NCBI GenBank assembly: GCA_002150815.3
Contig: NDFF03000080.1
Coordinates: 62,001 to 126,000, forward strand
DNA: 64,000 nucleotides
From: Grammothele lineata
Taxonomy: Eukaryota > Basidiomycota > Agaricomycetes > Polyporales > Polyporaceae
Direction of reading: 5' to 3'
Below the pieces are notes generated by a model, which did not search any database, was not told the DNA's origin, and saw only the letters and a list, made by a program, of their open reading frames with translations. This document shows positions 25,727 to 37,190 of the stretch, one piece after another. The position numbers and the translations under genes were made by a program. Position 1 is the stretch's first letter. Every line of letters starts with the position of its first letter.

Positions 25727-28359
25727 ATGACACGTTTTCTTTCTCACTTATCCGCCTACTTTGGTGGATCTCTTGCTTCTGCTCATCTTGCTACGACCAG
25801 TGTTGCGGCTCCGATCGGTACTAATGCGAGTAGTGTATTTTCGTGCACTTTGCCTTACCTACACTTACAATCTGTTGTTTCGCAGATCTCGACGATTGAA
25901 TGGGGATCGTGCAGTAACTTCTCCGCTGTGACCGACCCGGCTCTCGCTTGCGCGCTCTTCACAGTCCCACTCGACTACCACAACTCCTCGGCGGGCATGG
26001 GCCAGATTGCGGTCGCGAAAGTGAACGCGACGGTTTCACCGCGTCTCGGGACTGTCTTCTTTAACCCAGGTGCGCTCTGATCAGGCGAGTTTATTGCATA
26101 CTGTTGGTTGCGAGAGCCAACGTACATTCCAGGCGGTCCGGGTGGCTCAGGCCTAGAGAGCCTGAACGGCTTGAAGGACATCCTGCTCAGCTTCACCGGC
26201 GGCCAATACGACGTCATCTCCTGGGACCCGCGCGGCGTCGGCGCCTCCACGTGCGTTCCTCTCGCGCCCATTCTCTCGAGTCCCGCGTACTGATTTGCTT
26301 CTCACAGCCCAGGGGAAGTCCGCTGCTTTGACACCGCAGACGAGTACAACGCTCTTTTTTCTCACACCGCGCAGCTCAAAGGGATCGAGATGATCGGCAA
26401 TTTCACCGACCCCGCAGACGTCGACGCGCTCTTCTCCCAGGCGAATACGTTGCAGGACAAGTACACGCAAGTGGGGCAGGCATGTCTCGCGAAGAACGGG
26501 GACGCGCTCAAGTACGTGGGGACGGCAGCAACGGTGCGGGATATGGTGGCGATGGCGGACGCGATCGAGGGCGCAGGGAGTATGGTGAACTATTATGGGA
26601 TTTCGTATGGGACGTTTATTGGGGAGGTGTTCTTCACGTGTGAGTCATTCGCTATATACGTCTGGGGATTGTCCAGTGTAGGTTGCTAATGATGTGAGTT
26701 CGTGAGATAGTGTTCCCCGAGGTACTATCTCGCCCGATCGTAGATACACGCGATACTCATTTATAACACAGCGTGTCGGCCGCGTGATCCTCGACGGTGT
26801 CGTTGACCCCTTCATCTGGGGCAGCACTGAGATCGCCCTTGTACGTCATCTTCTTCATACTATAGCCCCCTCACCGTTTCACATACACTTCTCCCAAACA
26901 GACATGGACAAACTTCTACATCGACGCCCACTCCACATACCGCGCCTTCATCGTCGGCTGCGCCCTCTCCGGGCCATCTGGCTGCCCGATCGCCGCCAGC
27001 ACAAATGTCACAACGCCCGAGGGCGTCGATGCGGTGGTGCAGCGTATCCTAGACGCTGCGCACGATGCCGCGCTTAGGAACGCGAGAGTGTCGATGACCT
27101 CAGGTCAGATCCGGTGTACGTCCCCCCTCTCCCTTTTCAAAGACCGTATGTGGCGGGCGCCGCGCTGACGCGACTATGCGAGGACGTTTGATAGCGATAT
27201 TGTATAAGTGGTTGTACGCCCCGTCGACGTGGACATTCTTCTTGAATAAGTCCTGGATCCCGATCATGCTGGTCGTCGAACTGGAGGACTCGATAGACTG
27301 GCACGGGACGAGCGTCGCCTCCCGCGCTCTCAGCGCGCCCTCAGACCTCGACTCGCTATCCAAGAGGTGCGTCCACCCTTTATCCCTCGTCCATATCCGC
27401 AGGGGTGATTATCAGAACATATCCAAAACGAAAGCTGACGCTGCATATTCGATTCCTTCACGAAGATTCGCCCCTACGCGGCAGAAGCGCCGGTCTACTG
27501 TATCCAATAGCTTGACGGCGCAGAGCCCGTCGTACGCGCAGGCAGCCGTCCTGTGCGGAGACGATGTGAACTCAGACCCAACGAAGACCAACATGACAGT
27601 GGTCTTTGAGGGCCTCGTGGGTGCTGCGAGGAACGTCTCACATATGTGTACGTCAGGGCTTTCCTTCTCTCGCTCACGCGCACGCGTTGTTCTTTGTGTT
27701 GAAGCTGACTTTTACTCCTCACTCGCGCACACATAGTCGGCGTTATCTTCCCCATCTCAGCGTACTACTGTCCCACCTGGCCCGTGCGTGCTGTTGAGCG
27801 CGTGTCCATCACGCTCAATGAGACTCTCGCGAACAACATCCTTATCATCGGGAACACGGTGGGTCCTCCCTCTCAGCCTTTACCTTCTTTCCTCCTGAAT
27901 GTTCATCGCGCCAAGTACGACGCTAATGATTCGTGCACGCTGTACAGTACGACCCAATCACACCATTTCGCGTCGCAAAGCTCGTCTCGGACCGCCTAGG
28001 CGCGCAGGCAACACTCGTCAGGCTCGACGGACCAGGGGTGCGTCGCATTTTTCCTCTATCATATCCCGATATGCAGCGCTAACGGGTATTCCCCGAATTG
28101 CTTACAGCACACGACGCTTAGCCTCAAGTCAGCCTGCATCATACAGCTCGCGAACGCATACATGGCGAACGGCACGGTGAGTTCTCCGTTCCCATTCTCT
28201 ACGGGCATGCAGCGTGGCACGAGTGAGCGGAAGCTGACGAGCGTGGTGCAGCTCCCGGACGGGGACGATACGGTGTGTCAGGCCGACGCGGACTTCGAGA
28301 TCTTCCCTGGGGTGAACACGGAGGAGATCATGAAGCGCGTGCCCACAGTAGAATTTTGA
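25727..28359 (+). CDS. Secreted S33-type alpha/beta hydrolase with TAP-like C-terminal domain (copy 4)
   Basis: This is a close tandem paralogue of copy 3 with the same exon plan, including the 11-nt exon at 26711-26721. The reading frame is open through every exon I traced to the TGA at 28357-28359. The signal-peptide leader is MTRFLSHLSAYFGGSLASAH. The triad motifs are GISYG, YDPITPF and HTTLS. Intron 1 (25826-25885) begins GCGAGT where copy 3 has GTGAGT; it is 60 nt long with no stop in frame, so it could be spliced as a GC-AG intron or retained as 20 extra residues after the leader. Otherwise intact and probably secreted. Confidence 0.9.
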
Positions 28360-28516
28360 GTGGGATGACGATTGGCTTGAGCATGATCCACACACTGTGA
28401 CACACTTTAGCATCGGCTGTTGGGCATCTTCCACCTCCACGCTCGCTTTACAACTCGATCATGTACCTTAAGACTATTGTAATGTATACAGCAGTGCCAT
28501 GCTTCTCACAAGAATG

Positions 28517-30266
28517 TTATGCAAATACGGAGGCCATATCCTCAGGCTCCTCCATCGGCGCCACCGGCGCAACATCGCGCCACTCTATCCCCTCCGCGCG
28601 GAGCACCCTCTCGCCCTCCTCGACGCAAACGGGCTCGCGCCCGCGCCAGAACCGCGGAGGGTTCCCGTGCACGTACAGCGCGAGAAAGCGCAGAGCAGTG
28701 AGGCGCGGAACGAGCTTAGCTGGGACGTCGTTCTGCGCGAGCTGCTCGAGCATGCACAACTGTGAGGCCGTGAGGAGAGCGTCTACCGGTTCGACGCCTG
28801 TGAGAGGCTCGTCGGTAGTCTCGACCCGGAGAATGAGGTGTGTGAGGGAAGGGATGTCGGACAGGGTTGTGCCCAGCGTTTCCTAGTAGGCGCTGATCAG
28901 CACGCGCGTACCATGTTCATACAGAGAGCTAGACACGTACCAGGAACGCGTCACAAGTGGTTCCCGCCTTAAGAGCGAGAGTAGAGATGTCGAGCGCAAG
29001 GTGCGTGACTGATTCCAATTCTGTATCCGTCAGTGAATCTTCGAGGAGATCAAGCGCGTCATATGCCCTGCCCGCGTCTTCCTCTTCCGTGTAACCGTAC
29101 CCCATGTGGAGGAGCAGCCGTGACGGGCACGAAGCGCTCACAATATCGCTGACAAAGGTCTCCAAGTCTTCGTGTCCCATCCACAAGCAGTCGAGGTCGA
29201 GGCGTCGCGCCGGACACCTCACGCATGCTGCGTATAGCGCGTTGACGTCGCCCGCGAGGGTCTCCAGCGCAGGCCATGTGATCGGCGCCTCGTCCAGATT
29301 TATCGAGGCGAGGACTTGCGGCAGCTCTTCTCCTTGGAGGTCGCGTATCTCGAGGTTCTTCAGATTTGGGAAGGCATCGTAAACGTTTGACAACCAGATT
29401 TCATAGATGGAACGCAGGGTGAGGGTTTGAACGTTTGGGAGTGCATAATCGTCCGTGAAGACGGGCCTCGAAATGTCTATCCACCACGCAGTGACGGTGT
29501 GGAGAGTAGGGAAATACGTCAGGTCATGAAGGAAGTGATCGAAGGAGTGGAAGATATCCTCTTGGGTGGGACCTAGGCGCGCGTCACTGCTAGGCATCCA
29601 GTAGTGGATGTCGAGCTCTTGAAGCGGAGCTTTGAGACGGGAGAGTAATTCCGCGGTTTGCTCGCCAAAAGATGAGATGCATAGATGGCGTAAGGACTTG
29701 TGAGATATCAGGACAGAGAAAATGCGACCGCTCAGCTCCAGGAGCCCTTCGCAGTAGTCCAAGGTGAGGTATTGTAAGAAACGAGCCTTCCGGATGACGG
29801 AGGCGAGCGAGACGACGAGGTCGCGCGCTCTGCACACCCACTCCGGCTCGTCGGGTTGAGAGGAGGTACCGTCTTCAGATGAGCTGTCTTCATAAGTTTC
29901 ACCTGGGGCACATGTGCGATCCTCGTACGGATCGTGGATAAGCGGCACTTGGATGTGGAGCTCGCGGAGGTAGAGGGGACGAGTGGAGAGGTCGTGCTTC
30001 ATGAAGGCGCAGAAGGATATCAAATCTTTGACTTCGAAGATGATGACAGGAAACCGGAAGAGATATCGCATGCCAAGTTTTCTCAGAGTGTGACACGTAG
30101 ACATCATGGAGATTGTGTCGCGCCTGGTCTCCGCCAGCTCTAGGAGCATGATGAGGACATCGAGACAGAGCCGAGGACGCGCCAAGGCTATCTCAGTCCT
30201 GTTGTAGGAGGTCAAAAACGAGTGATACATCAGTGATATCCTCACTTACTTCTTGGTGGCGGGCAT
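28517..30266 (-). CDS. F-box-like protein, paralogue F1
   Basis: Three exons: 30266-30250 (17 nt, MPATKK), 30198-28941 and 28882-28517, giving 547 codons. The short first exon is supported because F2 and F3 have an equivalent 17-nt exon and the same phase. Residues about 11-50 (RPRLCLDVLIMLLELAETRR) resemble an F-box, followed by Leu-rich segments such as LTLRSIYEIWLSN and LKNLEIRDL that suggest irregular LRRs. An acidic Ser/Asp/Glu linker sits near residue 125. Likely a substrate adaptor of an SCF-type ubiquitin ligase by family analogy; target unknown. Its stop codon lies about 160 nt from the convergent S33 copy 4. Confidence 0.8.
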
Positions 30267-30647
30267 TCAAAGCGTAAAAGAAAAACTGAAGCTGAGCCCC
30301 AGGCGGCTCGTGTTGAAGCGGAAGTCAGATTGGAACAGAAATGGGTGGGTTGCTGCTACAAGCCTGATAAGTGCTATATCGTCTGTAGCTCTTCCGATGT
30401 ACCAATTTTGATGTACATACCAAGACACGAACTTTGAGAGAGATGTGTGATACAATAGCACTTGAGGTCCACTTCGCCGAGACGACGACGACGCGCAAGA
30501 GAAAACGGCGCGCCTTCGGAATGAAAAAGGGACCGCGGTCCGAAAAAGCCGCAGGCGTCTATTAGATACGTGTGACCTTCCGGGCCGACACTGGCCGACA
30601 CGACTGATAAGAGTTCGATACGCTGGAGTCAAGTTTTCTTCTCTCTA
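30267..30647. other. Upstream region of F1, duplicated upstream of F2
   Basis: No gene. Parts of this stretch match 33473-33790 upstream of F2 (for example CGGAAGTCA followed by ATTGGAA or GTTGGAA), showing that the duplicated unit includes the promoter region. Confidence 0.6.
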
Positions 30648-31323
30648 GCCTACGCGCGCATTGTCACTTCTCTGCCATGTCGAAGCTGACTTCTTCTCCT
30701 CGTACGCGCACATACGGTCGGCTTGACCTTCCCCGCTTCCGCGTACTACTGTCCCACCTGGCCCACGCGGGTCGTTAAGCGCGCGTCCATCACTGCGGTC
30801 GTTGAACGAGACCCTCGCGAACAGGACGGGAGTTCGTTTCATCGTCGGGAACATGGTACGTCCTCCCTCTTCTGTCGCTCCTGCTATAGTGTCTATCGTG
30901 CGAAAGAGATGATGACGATGCGCACAGGTACGCACAGTACGAGCCCATCACGCCCTTCCGCGCCGCAAAGCTCGTCTCGGGCCGCCTGAGCACGCAGGCT
31001 AAGCTCATGAGGCTTGACGGACCTGGGGTGTGTCGCATCTCTTCTCTATCACAGCTCGACATCCAGCGCTAACGGGTGTTTCCTGCGTCGCTTGCAGCAC
31101 GCGACTCTCGGCCTCCAGTCGGCGTGCATCACGCAGCTCGCGAGCGCGTATATGGCGAATGGCACGATGAGTTTCCCATTCCCATTCGTGAGCAAAGTCT
31201 GATGAACGTAGTACAGCTTCCGGACGGGGACGACATGGTGTGCCAGGCTGATACATACTTGAGATCTTCCCCGGGGAGAATACAGGGGAGATCATGAAGC
31301 GCGTGCCAAGCGTTGAGTTCTGA
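30648..31323 (+). pseudogene. 3' remnant of an S33/TAP hydrolase (copy 5)
   Basis: Only the last four exons are present. Recognisable segments match copies 3 and 4: GLTFPASAYYCPTWPTRVV, the acidic-site exon, HATLGLQSACITQLA and the terminal exon ending at the TGA before 31324. Breaks are visible: the acceptor before the first segment reads CACATACGG instead of CACGTAG, an insertion lies near 30795-30800, and a base is missing near 31255. No upstream exons, signal peptide or nucleophile region remain. It arose with the duplication that also produced F2. Confidence 0.85.
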
Positions 31324-31701
31324 GCGGGACGGTATCTTAGGGGCATATACGAGAAGGCCCACGCGCACTGCGGCACGGGGAAGGGCGCAAACGCGATAGT
31401 GAGCGGAGTCCTCGTCAGCACACTGTACGTCCCATGCAGGACCGTATGACAGTCCAACGACCGCGCATGCCCGTCGACTCTGGCCCTCACAGGCCTGCGC
31501 AGTAGGCGTTCACACCTTGCCGCACGATCGCAATAAGCTTCTAATGTACTACCTCCTCCCCTGTCCCGGAATGATTGGCGTTAGCACGGTCCCTACAACC
31601 CTCAGCATCGGTCGTTGGTCATCACGCTCATTTTGTCACTCGATCATGTACCGTAGAAGTCTTATAATGTATACATCGGTGCGGTGCCGCGTGAAGGAAG
31701 G
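31324..31701. other. Spacer, duplicated 3' flank of the S33 genes
   Basis: No gene. It contains the tail also found after copies 3 and 4 (GCATCGGTCGTTGGTCATC and TCTTATAATGTATACATC), which marks the segmental duplication. Confidence 0.6.
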
Positions 31702-33472
31702 TCACGCAAATACGGCTGCCATATCCTTGGGCTCCTTCAGCGAAGCGACCCGTGACACCTCGCGCCACTCTACCCCCTCCGCGCGGAGTATCTCCTCGCC
31801 CTCATCGACGCTAACCCCCTCGCGCCCACGCCAGAACCGTGGGCGATGTCCGTGCACGTACACGCCGAGAAACCGCAGAGCGGGGAGATGCTGCGCCAGC
31901 TCCCCAAAAACGTGTTGATACCCGAGGTCGTCGAGTAGTCGTGCAGTAGAGGCTTCTAAGTGATCATCTACAGGATCGACACCTGTGAGTGGTTGATCTG
32001 GAGTCTCTATTCGGAGAACGAGGTGCGTGAGAGAGGGCAAGAGCCTGAGGATTGTGCCCAGTGCATCCTGGAAGTCCATATCAGCGCGTGCGACTGGGAC
32101 TCGATACGAGGCATCAAACACATACCAGAAAGGTGTTGTAGGTAGTTTCCACTTCGAGCGCGAGCGTACTGATGTCAAGCGCGAGGTGTGTGATTGACTC
32201 CAGCGTCGCAGAAGTCGACAGAGTGCACACGTCCTGTAGGAGGTCGAGCGCGACATACCCCGTGGCCTCCTCGTCGTCCTCTATTGGACCATATCCCACA
32301 TGAAGAAGTAACCGTGATGGCTGCGAGGCGTTGACAACATCGCTGATGAAATGAATCGCGGGCCCATACGCCTCCCAGGAGGAGCTGAGGTCGACGCGCC
32401 GTGCGGGACACCGCGCGCTAGCGCAAAACAGCGCAGTGACGTCACCGGCAAGGGTCTCCAACGCGGGCCACGTCGTAGGTGCCTCTTCCTCGTTGGCTAA
32501 TTGCAGGTCTTCGGCCGCTCTATCGCTCTTGATGTTGCGTATCTCGAGGTGCTTCAATCTCGGGAATGCGACGTGGAGGTGCCGGATGCTAACTTCATCG
32601 ACAGTCCGTAAGGTGAGAGAATGGATGTTGGTGAACGGGAAGCCGTGAACGGTGCCCATGAGGCCGAACCTCGACATGTCTATCCACCAGGCAGTAACGA
32701 CGCTGATTGTTGGGAAATGCGACAGGGCGTCGAGAAAACAAGTGAAGGGATGGAAAGACTCGTTGGGGCCAGAACCTAGGCGCAAGGGGCCGTTATTACG
32801 TGTCCAGTAGTTAACGTCGAGCTCTCGAAGTGGGGATTTCAAGAGGGAAATCAGCTCCGCAGTTTCCGCACCAAAGGATGAGACGCGAAGGCTACGCAGA
32901 GACTTGCAGGATGTCACGTCAGAGAGTATACGAGCGCTCAGCGCGAGTAGTCCTTCACAGTAGTCGATCGTGAGGTCTTCCAAGTAGCGCGCCTTCCGGA
33001 TGACGGAGGCGAGCGAGACGACGAGGTTGCGGGCTCCGGAGGCCCACTCCGGCTCGTCAGGTTGAGAGAGGGAATCGTCCTCGGCAGAGCTGTCTTCGTA
33101 AACCTCGTTGGGTGCGCATGTTAGATCCTTGTACGGATCGTGAGGTAGCGGTACTTGGAGGTGAAGTTGGTGGAGGTAAAGGGGGCGGGCGGAGGGATCG
33201 TGCGTCATGAAAGCGCAAAACGAGGCGAGGTTGCTGAAGCTGCGGATGATGACAGGAAATTGAAAGAGGCGCCGCACCCCAAGTGTTCTAAGGTTGTGAC
33301 ACGTTGAAATCAAGGAGATTAAGTCTCCCCTGTTGTCCACCAGCTCCAGCAGCATGACGAGTACATCGAGACAGAGCCGAGGTTGCGTCAAGGCTGTCTC
33401 AAGCCTGTTGAACTCGGTCAAAAGCACGCGATACATCCATCAGGTCCTCGCTTACCTCTCGGTACTGGACAT
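31702..33472 (-). CDS. F-box-like protein, paralogue F2
   Basis: Exons 33472-33456 (17 nt, MSSTER), 33404-32126 and 32067-31702 give 554 codons, all open. It is closely related to F1 along its length: QPRLCLDVLVMLLELVDNRG (F-box-like), HDPYKDLTCAPNEVYEDSSA (acidic linker), Leu-rich repeats, and the C-terminal exon LPSLTHLVLRIETPDQ with RFWRGREG near the end. Same predicted role as F1. The flanks show it was copied together with the S33 3' end and about 300 bp of upstream DNA. Confidence 0.8.
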
Positions 33473-34124
33473 TGCAAGCGTAAGAGGTGCTAAGCGTGAC
33501 TGCCAGGCGGCCGTTCACCTGATGCGGAAGTCAAGTTGGAATAGAACTGACGATGGTTCGCGACTGCGAGCCTGATGAGTGTTGAATCGAGTCTATGGCT
33601 CCCCAGCATGTCAAATATGATATACACACCGAGAAGCGAGCTTCAGGGCAGATGTGCTGTGTTGTGGTGACTTTCGGAGTGGTCAAGCAGTGACGGCGAC
33701 ACGCGCGCAAGGAAAGGTCTTCGGCGACTCTTCGCGTTCGAAACCAAACAAGGCCCGCGATCCGAGAAAGCCGGACATGTCGCTGACGTAATTGTCGGCA
33801 TTTACCGCGAAGGGCCAGTGGCTTGCAGCGCGCGCTGGTTGACGGTCGGCGTATGCTATCGTCCCGTTCGCTACCGTGACGTCGCGATGGACTTCAGTGC
33901 ATTTGTTCATCTTTACTCTCTGTTTGCGCTTATGGACTCGAACCTGATCGTGTCAATACCTACCCTAGTAAGTGGACTGAACATCGTACGTCAAATTTGC
34001 GTCAAATTCGAACATGCCCAGTTCCAGTGCGCGCTCATACTTGAATAGTCCTGTAGCGGAACGAAGCGTTGCAGTATACACAGAAAGCAGGTATTATTTG
34101 AGGCATTATAAATACGTTGGAAGC
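33473..34124. other. Intergenic region, no supported gene
   Basis: The part next to F2 resembles the F1 upstream region. The remainder to the end of F3 shows no gene. Confidence 0.5.
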
Positions 34125-35995
34125 TCAAGCAAATTGGTCCTCCATATCATCAGGTTCCGCCAGTGGCGCAACCTGCGGGCTGACGCGCAGCTCCAGTCCT
34201 TCTGCGCGCAGAATCTCCTCACCTTCTTCGACAGGAACCCGCTCGATTTCTCCACTCCAGAACCGTGGCGGGAACCCGTGCAAGTACACAGCGAGGAAGC
34301 GCAGGGTGGCGATCTTGGTGAAGATAGTGTCTGCGACATCCGAGTCCGAGTCGTCATCCATATCCGAGTCCGAGTCGTCCGCCACATCCGAGTCGTCCGC
34401 CACATCCGAGTCGTCTCGTGCGAGTTCTTTAATTAGTGTCTTCTGAAACTCTGTCGGGGGTACTCCGTGTACCGGGTCAGTACCTGTAATGGGATATTCT
34501 GCGGTTTCCACTCGGAGAACGAGATGCGTGAGGGAAGGGAACATGTATGTTGCATAGTCGAGTCGAAACTGTGTTCACCTCATTAGCGCGCAGGCCTGCG
34601 AGAGAAACTTGAAGGAGCGGAGGGCGACACATACCATGAAGTTGCAATAGGTTAACGACTCTTCCGACATCGCAAGCGTAGAGAAATCGAGCGCAAAATG
34701 AGTCACGACTTCCCTAGCTGTAGCTTCCAAATGCTCGAGCGTGTTCAGCACGTCCGATACGTTATGGTACGTCTCCGAGGCTTCTTCTGTAGGCGCGCCA
34801 TACCCAACATGAAGGAGAAGGCGAGACGGACGCGCGCTGGCCACAATGTCACCAAGATACGTGAAAATGTCGCCGTACTGTAAGTCCGGCTCGTAGTCGA
34901 GGTCGACGCGCCGAGCGCGACTGGTCAAACCGAGGGAGTAGACCGCGCCGAGGTCTCCAGCGAGGCACTCGAGCTCGCTCCAAGTGGTGGGCGAGAGTTC
35001 CCGGTTCATCGGCGCGAGCTCTTCCGGCCACCGGCCACCTTTTAGGGAGCGGACTTCGAGATGTTTCAGGTTCGGAAAGGCGAAATGAATATGCCCCGAT
35101 GCGGTCTCGTCCACGATACGGAGAGTCAGTGATTCGATATTTGGGAACGAGAGTTTATCGACAAATCCTTGAAGGCCGGAATCGGCGGACATGTCGATCG
35201 ACCAAGCAGTGAGAGTGGTGAGCGCGGGGAAGTGAGAGAGGAGGTCGAGAAGACTTGGAAAAGGGTACAGTAAATCTCCAGGGTAGAACGAGCCATCTAG
35301 GGTCCCGTTGACCGGCGTCCAAAAGTTGATGTCGAGCTCCACGAGGGGTGCCTTGACGGTAGAGATAAGCTCCGCGGCCTGCTCGCCGAAAGACGATATG
35401 GAGAAGTGGCGTATGGGCTCATGGTTCGCGACAGCGAGACAGAGCAGAGGGCTTAAAGCGACAAGTCCTTCACAATAATCGAGCTTGAGGTCCACTAGGA
35501 AATTGGCCTTGCAGATGATCGATGCTAACGAGTCGGCTACTTCGCGTGCTCTGGGAACCCACGGCGCCTCTTCAGGCTCGTCTGATGAAAAACTGGAATC
35601 CGAGAAATCGTCCTCGTATGTCTCGTCCTCCGCACATGAACCTCTTTCAGGTTCGTACGGATCCCATGGAACGGGCACTCGGACGTGCAGCTGTCGAAGG
35701 TAGAGGGAGCGGGTGGGTAGATCACTTTCCATAAATTTGCAGAACGAAGCCAGATCTTTCATAGTGCAAAGAGCGATATGAAACTTTACTAGGAATCTCG
35801 TGCCAAGAGTCCTATGAGTGACGCAAGTTGACATGATTGAGAGAACATCTCGCCGTTCATCCAACAGATCGAGGATCATGGCCAACACGTCAAGGCAAAG
35901 CCGAGGCAACGCCCGCAAAGGCTCGTTTCTGTATTATGCGGTCAGACACATGTCTGTTAATGATATGCTGTGACCTACCTGTCTGCGAGGCTCAT
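34125..35995 (-). CDS. F-box-like protein, paralogue F3
   Basis: Exons 35995-35979 (17 nt, MSLADR), 35928-34635 and 34568-34125 give 585 codons. The F-box-like opening is LPRLCLDVLAMILDLLDERR, followed by the shared VPVPWDPYEPERGSC segment and Leu-rich repeats. The last exon carries an extra acidic tract of repeated DDSDVA units encoded by a short minisatellite, absent from F1 and F2. More diverged from F1 and F2 than they are from each other. No S33 remnant accompanies it. Confidence 0.8.
34336..34415 (-). repeat. Coding minisatellite in F3 (Asp/Ser repeats)
   Basis: On the plus strand the unit CATCCGAGTCGTCCGC (18 nt with its link) and shorter CCGAGTCGTC variants recur. They encode DDSDVA and DSDSD repeats in the C-terminal exon. 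Confidence 0.8.
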
Positions 35996-36654
35996 TGCAT
36001 CCGCAAATGTTCAAACGTTCACGGATAACTCGGCTGAAATCAAATGGCCAGTCGAGGCAGAAGTTAGAAGGCCTGTTTGCAGTGGCACGGTGACGTTGCA
36101 GCGGCAGTGTCTACTGTCTACGTCACCTGACTGCAACGAGCGTCTGGGATGCACACAAGTGACGTCACTGGATGACGTAATTCAAACTTCGCGTCGTCCT
36201 CGGAGTCGTGTTCTCCGTTTGTTCGCCATCGTCCACCGTCGACGTCGCAGCAGGCAACTTAGCTGGTCTTGGACGTTTGTTTTCGTTCATATACTTGACA
36301 CATGTAGCTGTGATAGGCTCTTGATCAGGAAGGCATCGCTCGAGAGCGCTGTAAGTGTGCAAATTCGCCGTCAATGCTGAGCTGACTCGACATTTCAGGG
36401 ACACAGCTCTCTCGGCCTTCGACCAAACCATCGGTGCGTGCGGAGTCCATGTGGCAGCACACAATTTGGTGCCTTGGATGTGGTTCTAACCCTCTGAATA
36501 AGTTTTTCACGAGCCAGCTATCGAGTACATACAAGCGGTACTACTCCCATGAATGTCTCGGGCTCGTGGATCACTAGTACATCTACATGTACAGGTTTGA
36601 ATTCCCTCCCCAACTCCACCTTCCACCTCAACTGACGATATTGTGGACACTTTT
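35996..36654. other. Intergenic region with a diverged repeat shared with 40985-41145
   Basis: No gene. The segment 36090-36250 resembles 40985-41145: both contain CGAGCGTCTGGGATG and a TGACGTCA palindrome. The second copy is upstream of the intact GH79 gene, the first upstream of the GH79 fragment. Confidence 0.6.
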
Positions 36655-37190
36655 AGGTCTTGGAGCTCTCTACAGCACTCTCCAAACCGCGACGCTCGTG
36701 ATCGGGGCATCGGCTTCGGATACAACTTCGTGAGTGCTTTCACCCATTCCTCTTTCCCATTTGTGCACGTTCTAACGCTCACACCATTGCGTCTAGACCT
36801 GGCCGATCACCTTCAACCATTCCATTGCGGACGACTCCGAGTTTCAGCTCGACCCGTCCATCGCGTCGCACATATCAGACTACGTCACGTTCGAGAGCGG
36901 CCACCTCGTGCGGGCGATATTCATCTTGAGCTTGCATGTTTGGCTAGCGGGCAGCAACTGAGCGATGCACTCCTTGTATACCGGCTTTGTGTTTGCCGGT
37001 GCAATCGGGAGAAGTCAGGCCGCAAACGAGATGTAGCTAGCGACCAAGCACGCGGGCGGCACGAGAGGGTTGACGTTGGGCCAGCACAGCTCCGAGACGG
37101 CGGACATGAGCCTGAGTGAGCAGATGGTCGTAGGGAGGAACGCGCTGAGCGGCGGCGTAGACTTGCGTGCGACGGAGTCGGTTTTGATTG
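36655..37190 (+). pseudogene. GH79-like fragment (3' part), disrupted
   Basis: This matches the last two exons of the intact GH79 gene at 41909-43652. LGALYSTLQTATL corresponds to the LWTIDYTLQAATL region, GFGYNF is followed by an intron in the same place (GTGAGTGC to TCTAG, about 36731-36796), and TWPITFNHSIADDSE corresponds to the exon-4 start. About 35 codons are deleted between the HIS and GHLVRA segments, and the frame is broken before the terminal LRATES segment near 37165-37182. The N-terminal catalytic part, including the acid/base Glu, is absent. Retention of the intron points to DNA-level duplication, not retroposition. Confidence 0.85.

Larger units (their letters stand above)
21780..28490 (+). 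repeat. Tandem duplication of an S33 hydrolase gene with its promoter (about 3.6-kb unit)
   Basis: The stretch about 21780-25070 is repeated at about 25405-28490 in the same orientation. Similarity covers about 340 bp of upstream DNA (shared GTCGGCAGGTCGGCCTCTA and TTGCTTGTACGCATATATAC), the whole gene and a 3' tail containing a TATAATGTA-like sequence. Unit limits are approximate. Confidence 0.85.

Noticed and set aside
33915..33955. Minus-strand GGTTCGAGTCC resembling a tRNA B box
   Set aside because: The flanking bases do not form a T-stem and no A box or acceptor stem can be drawn at the right distance.
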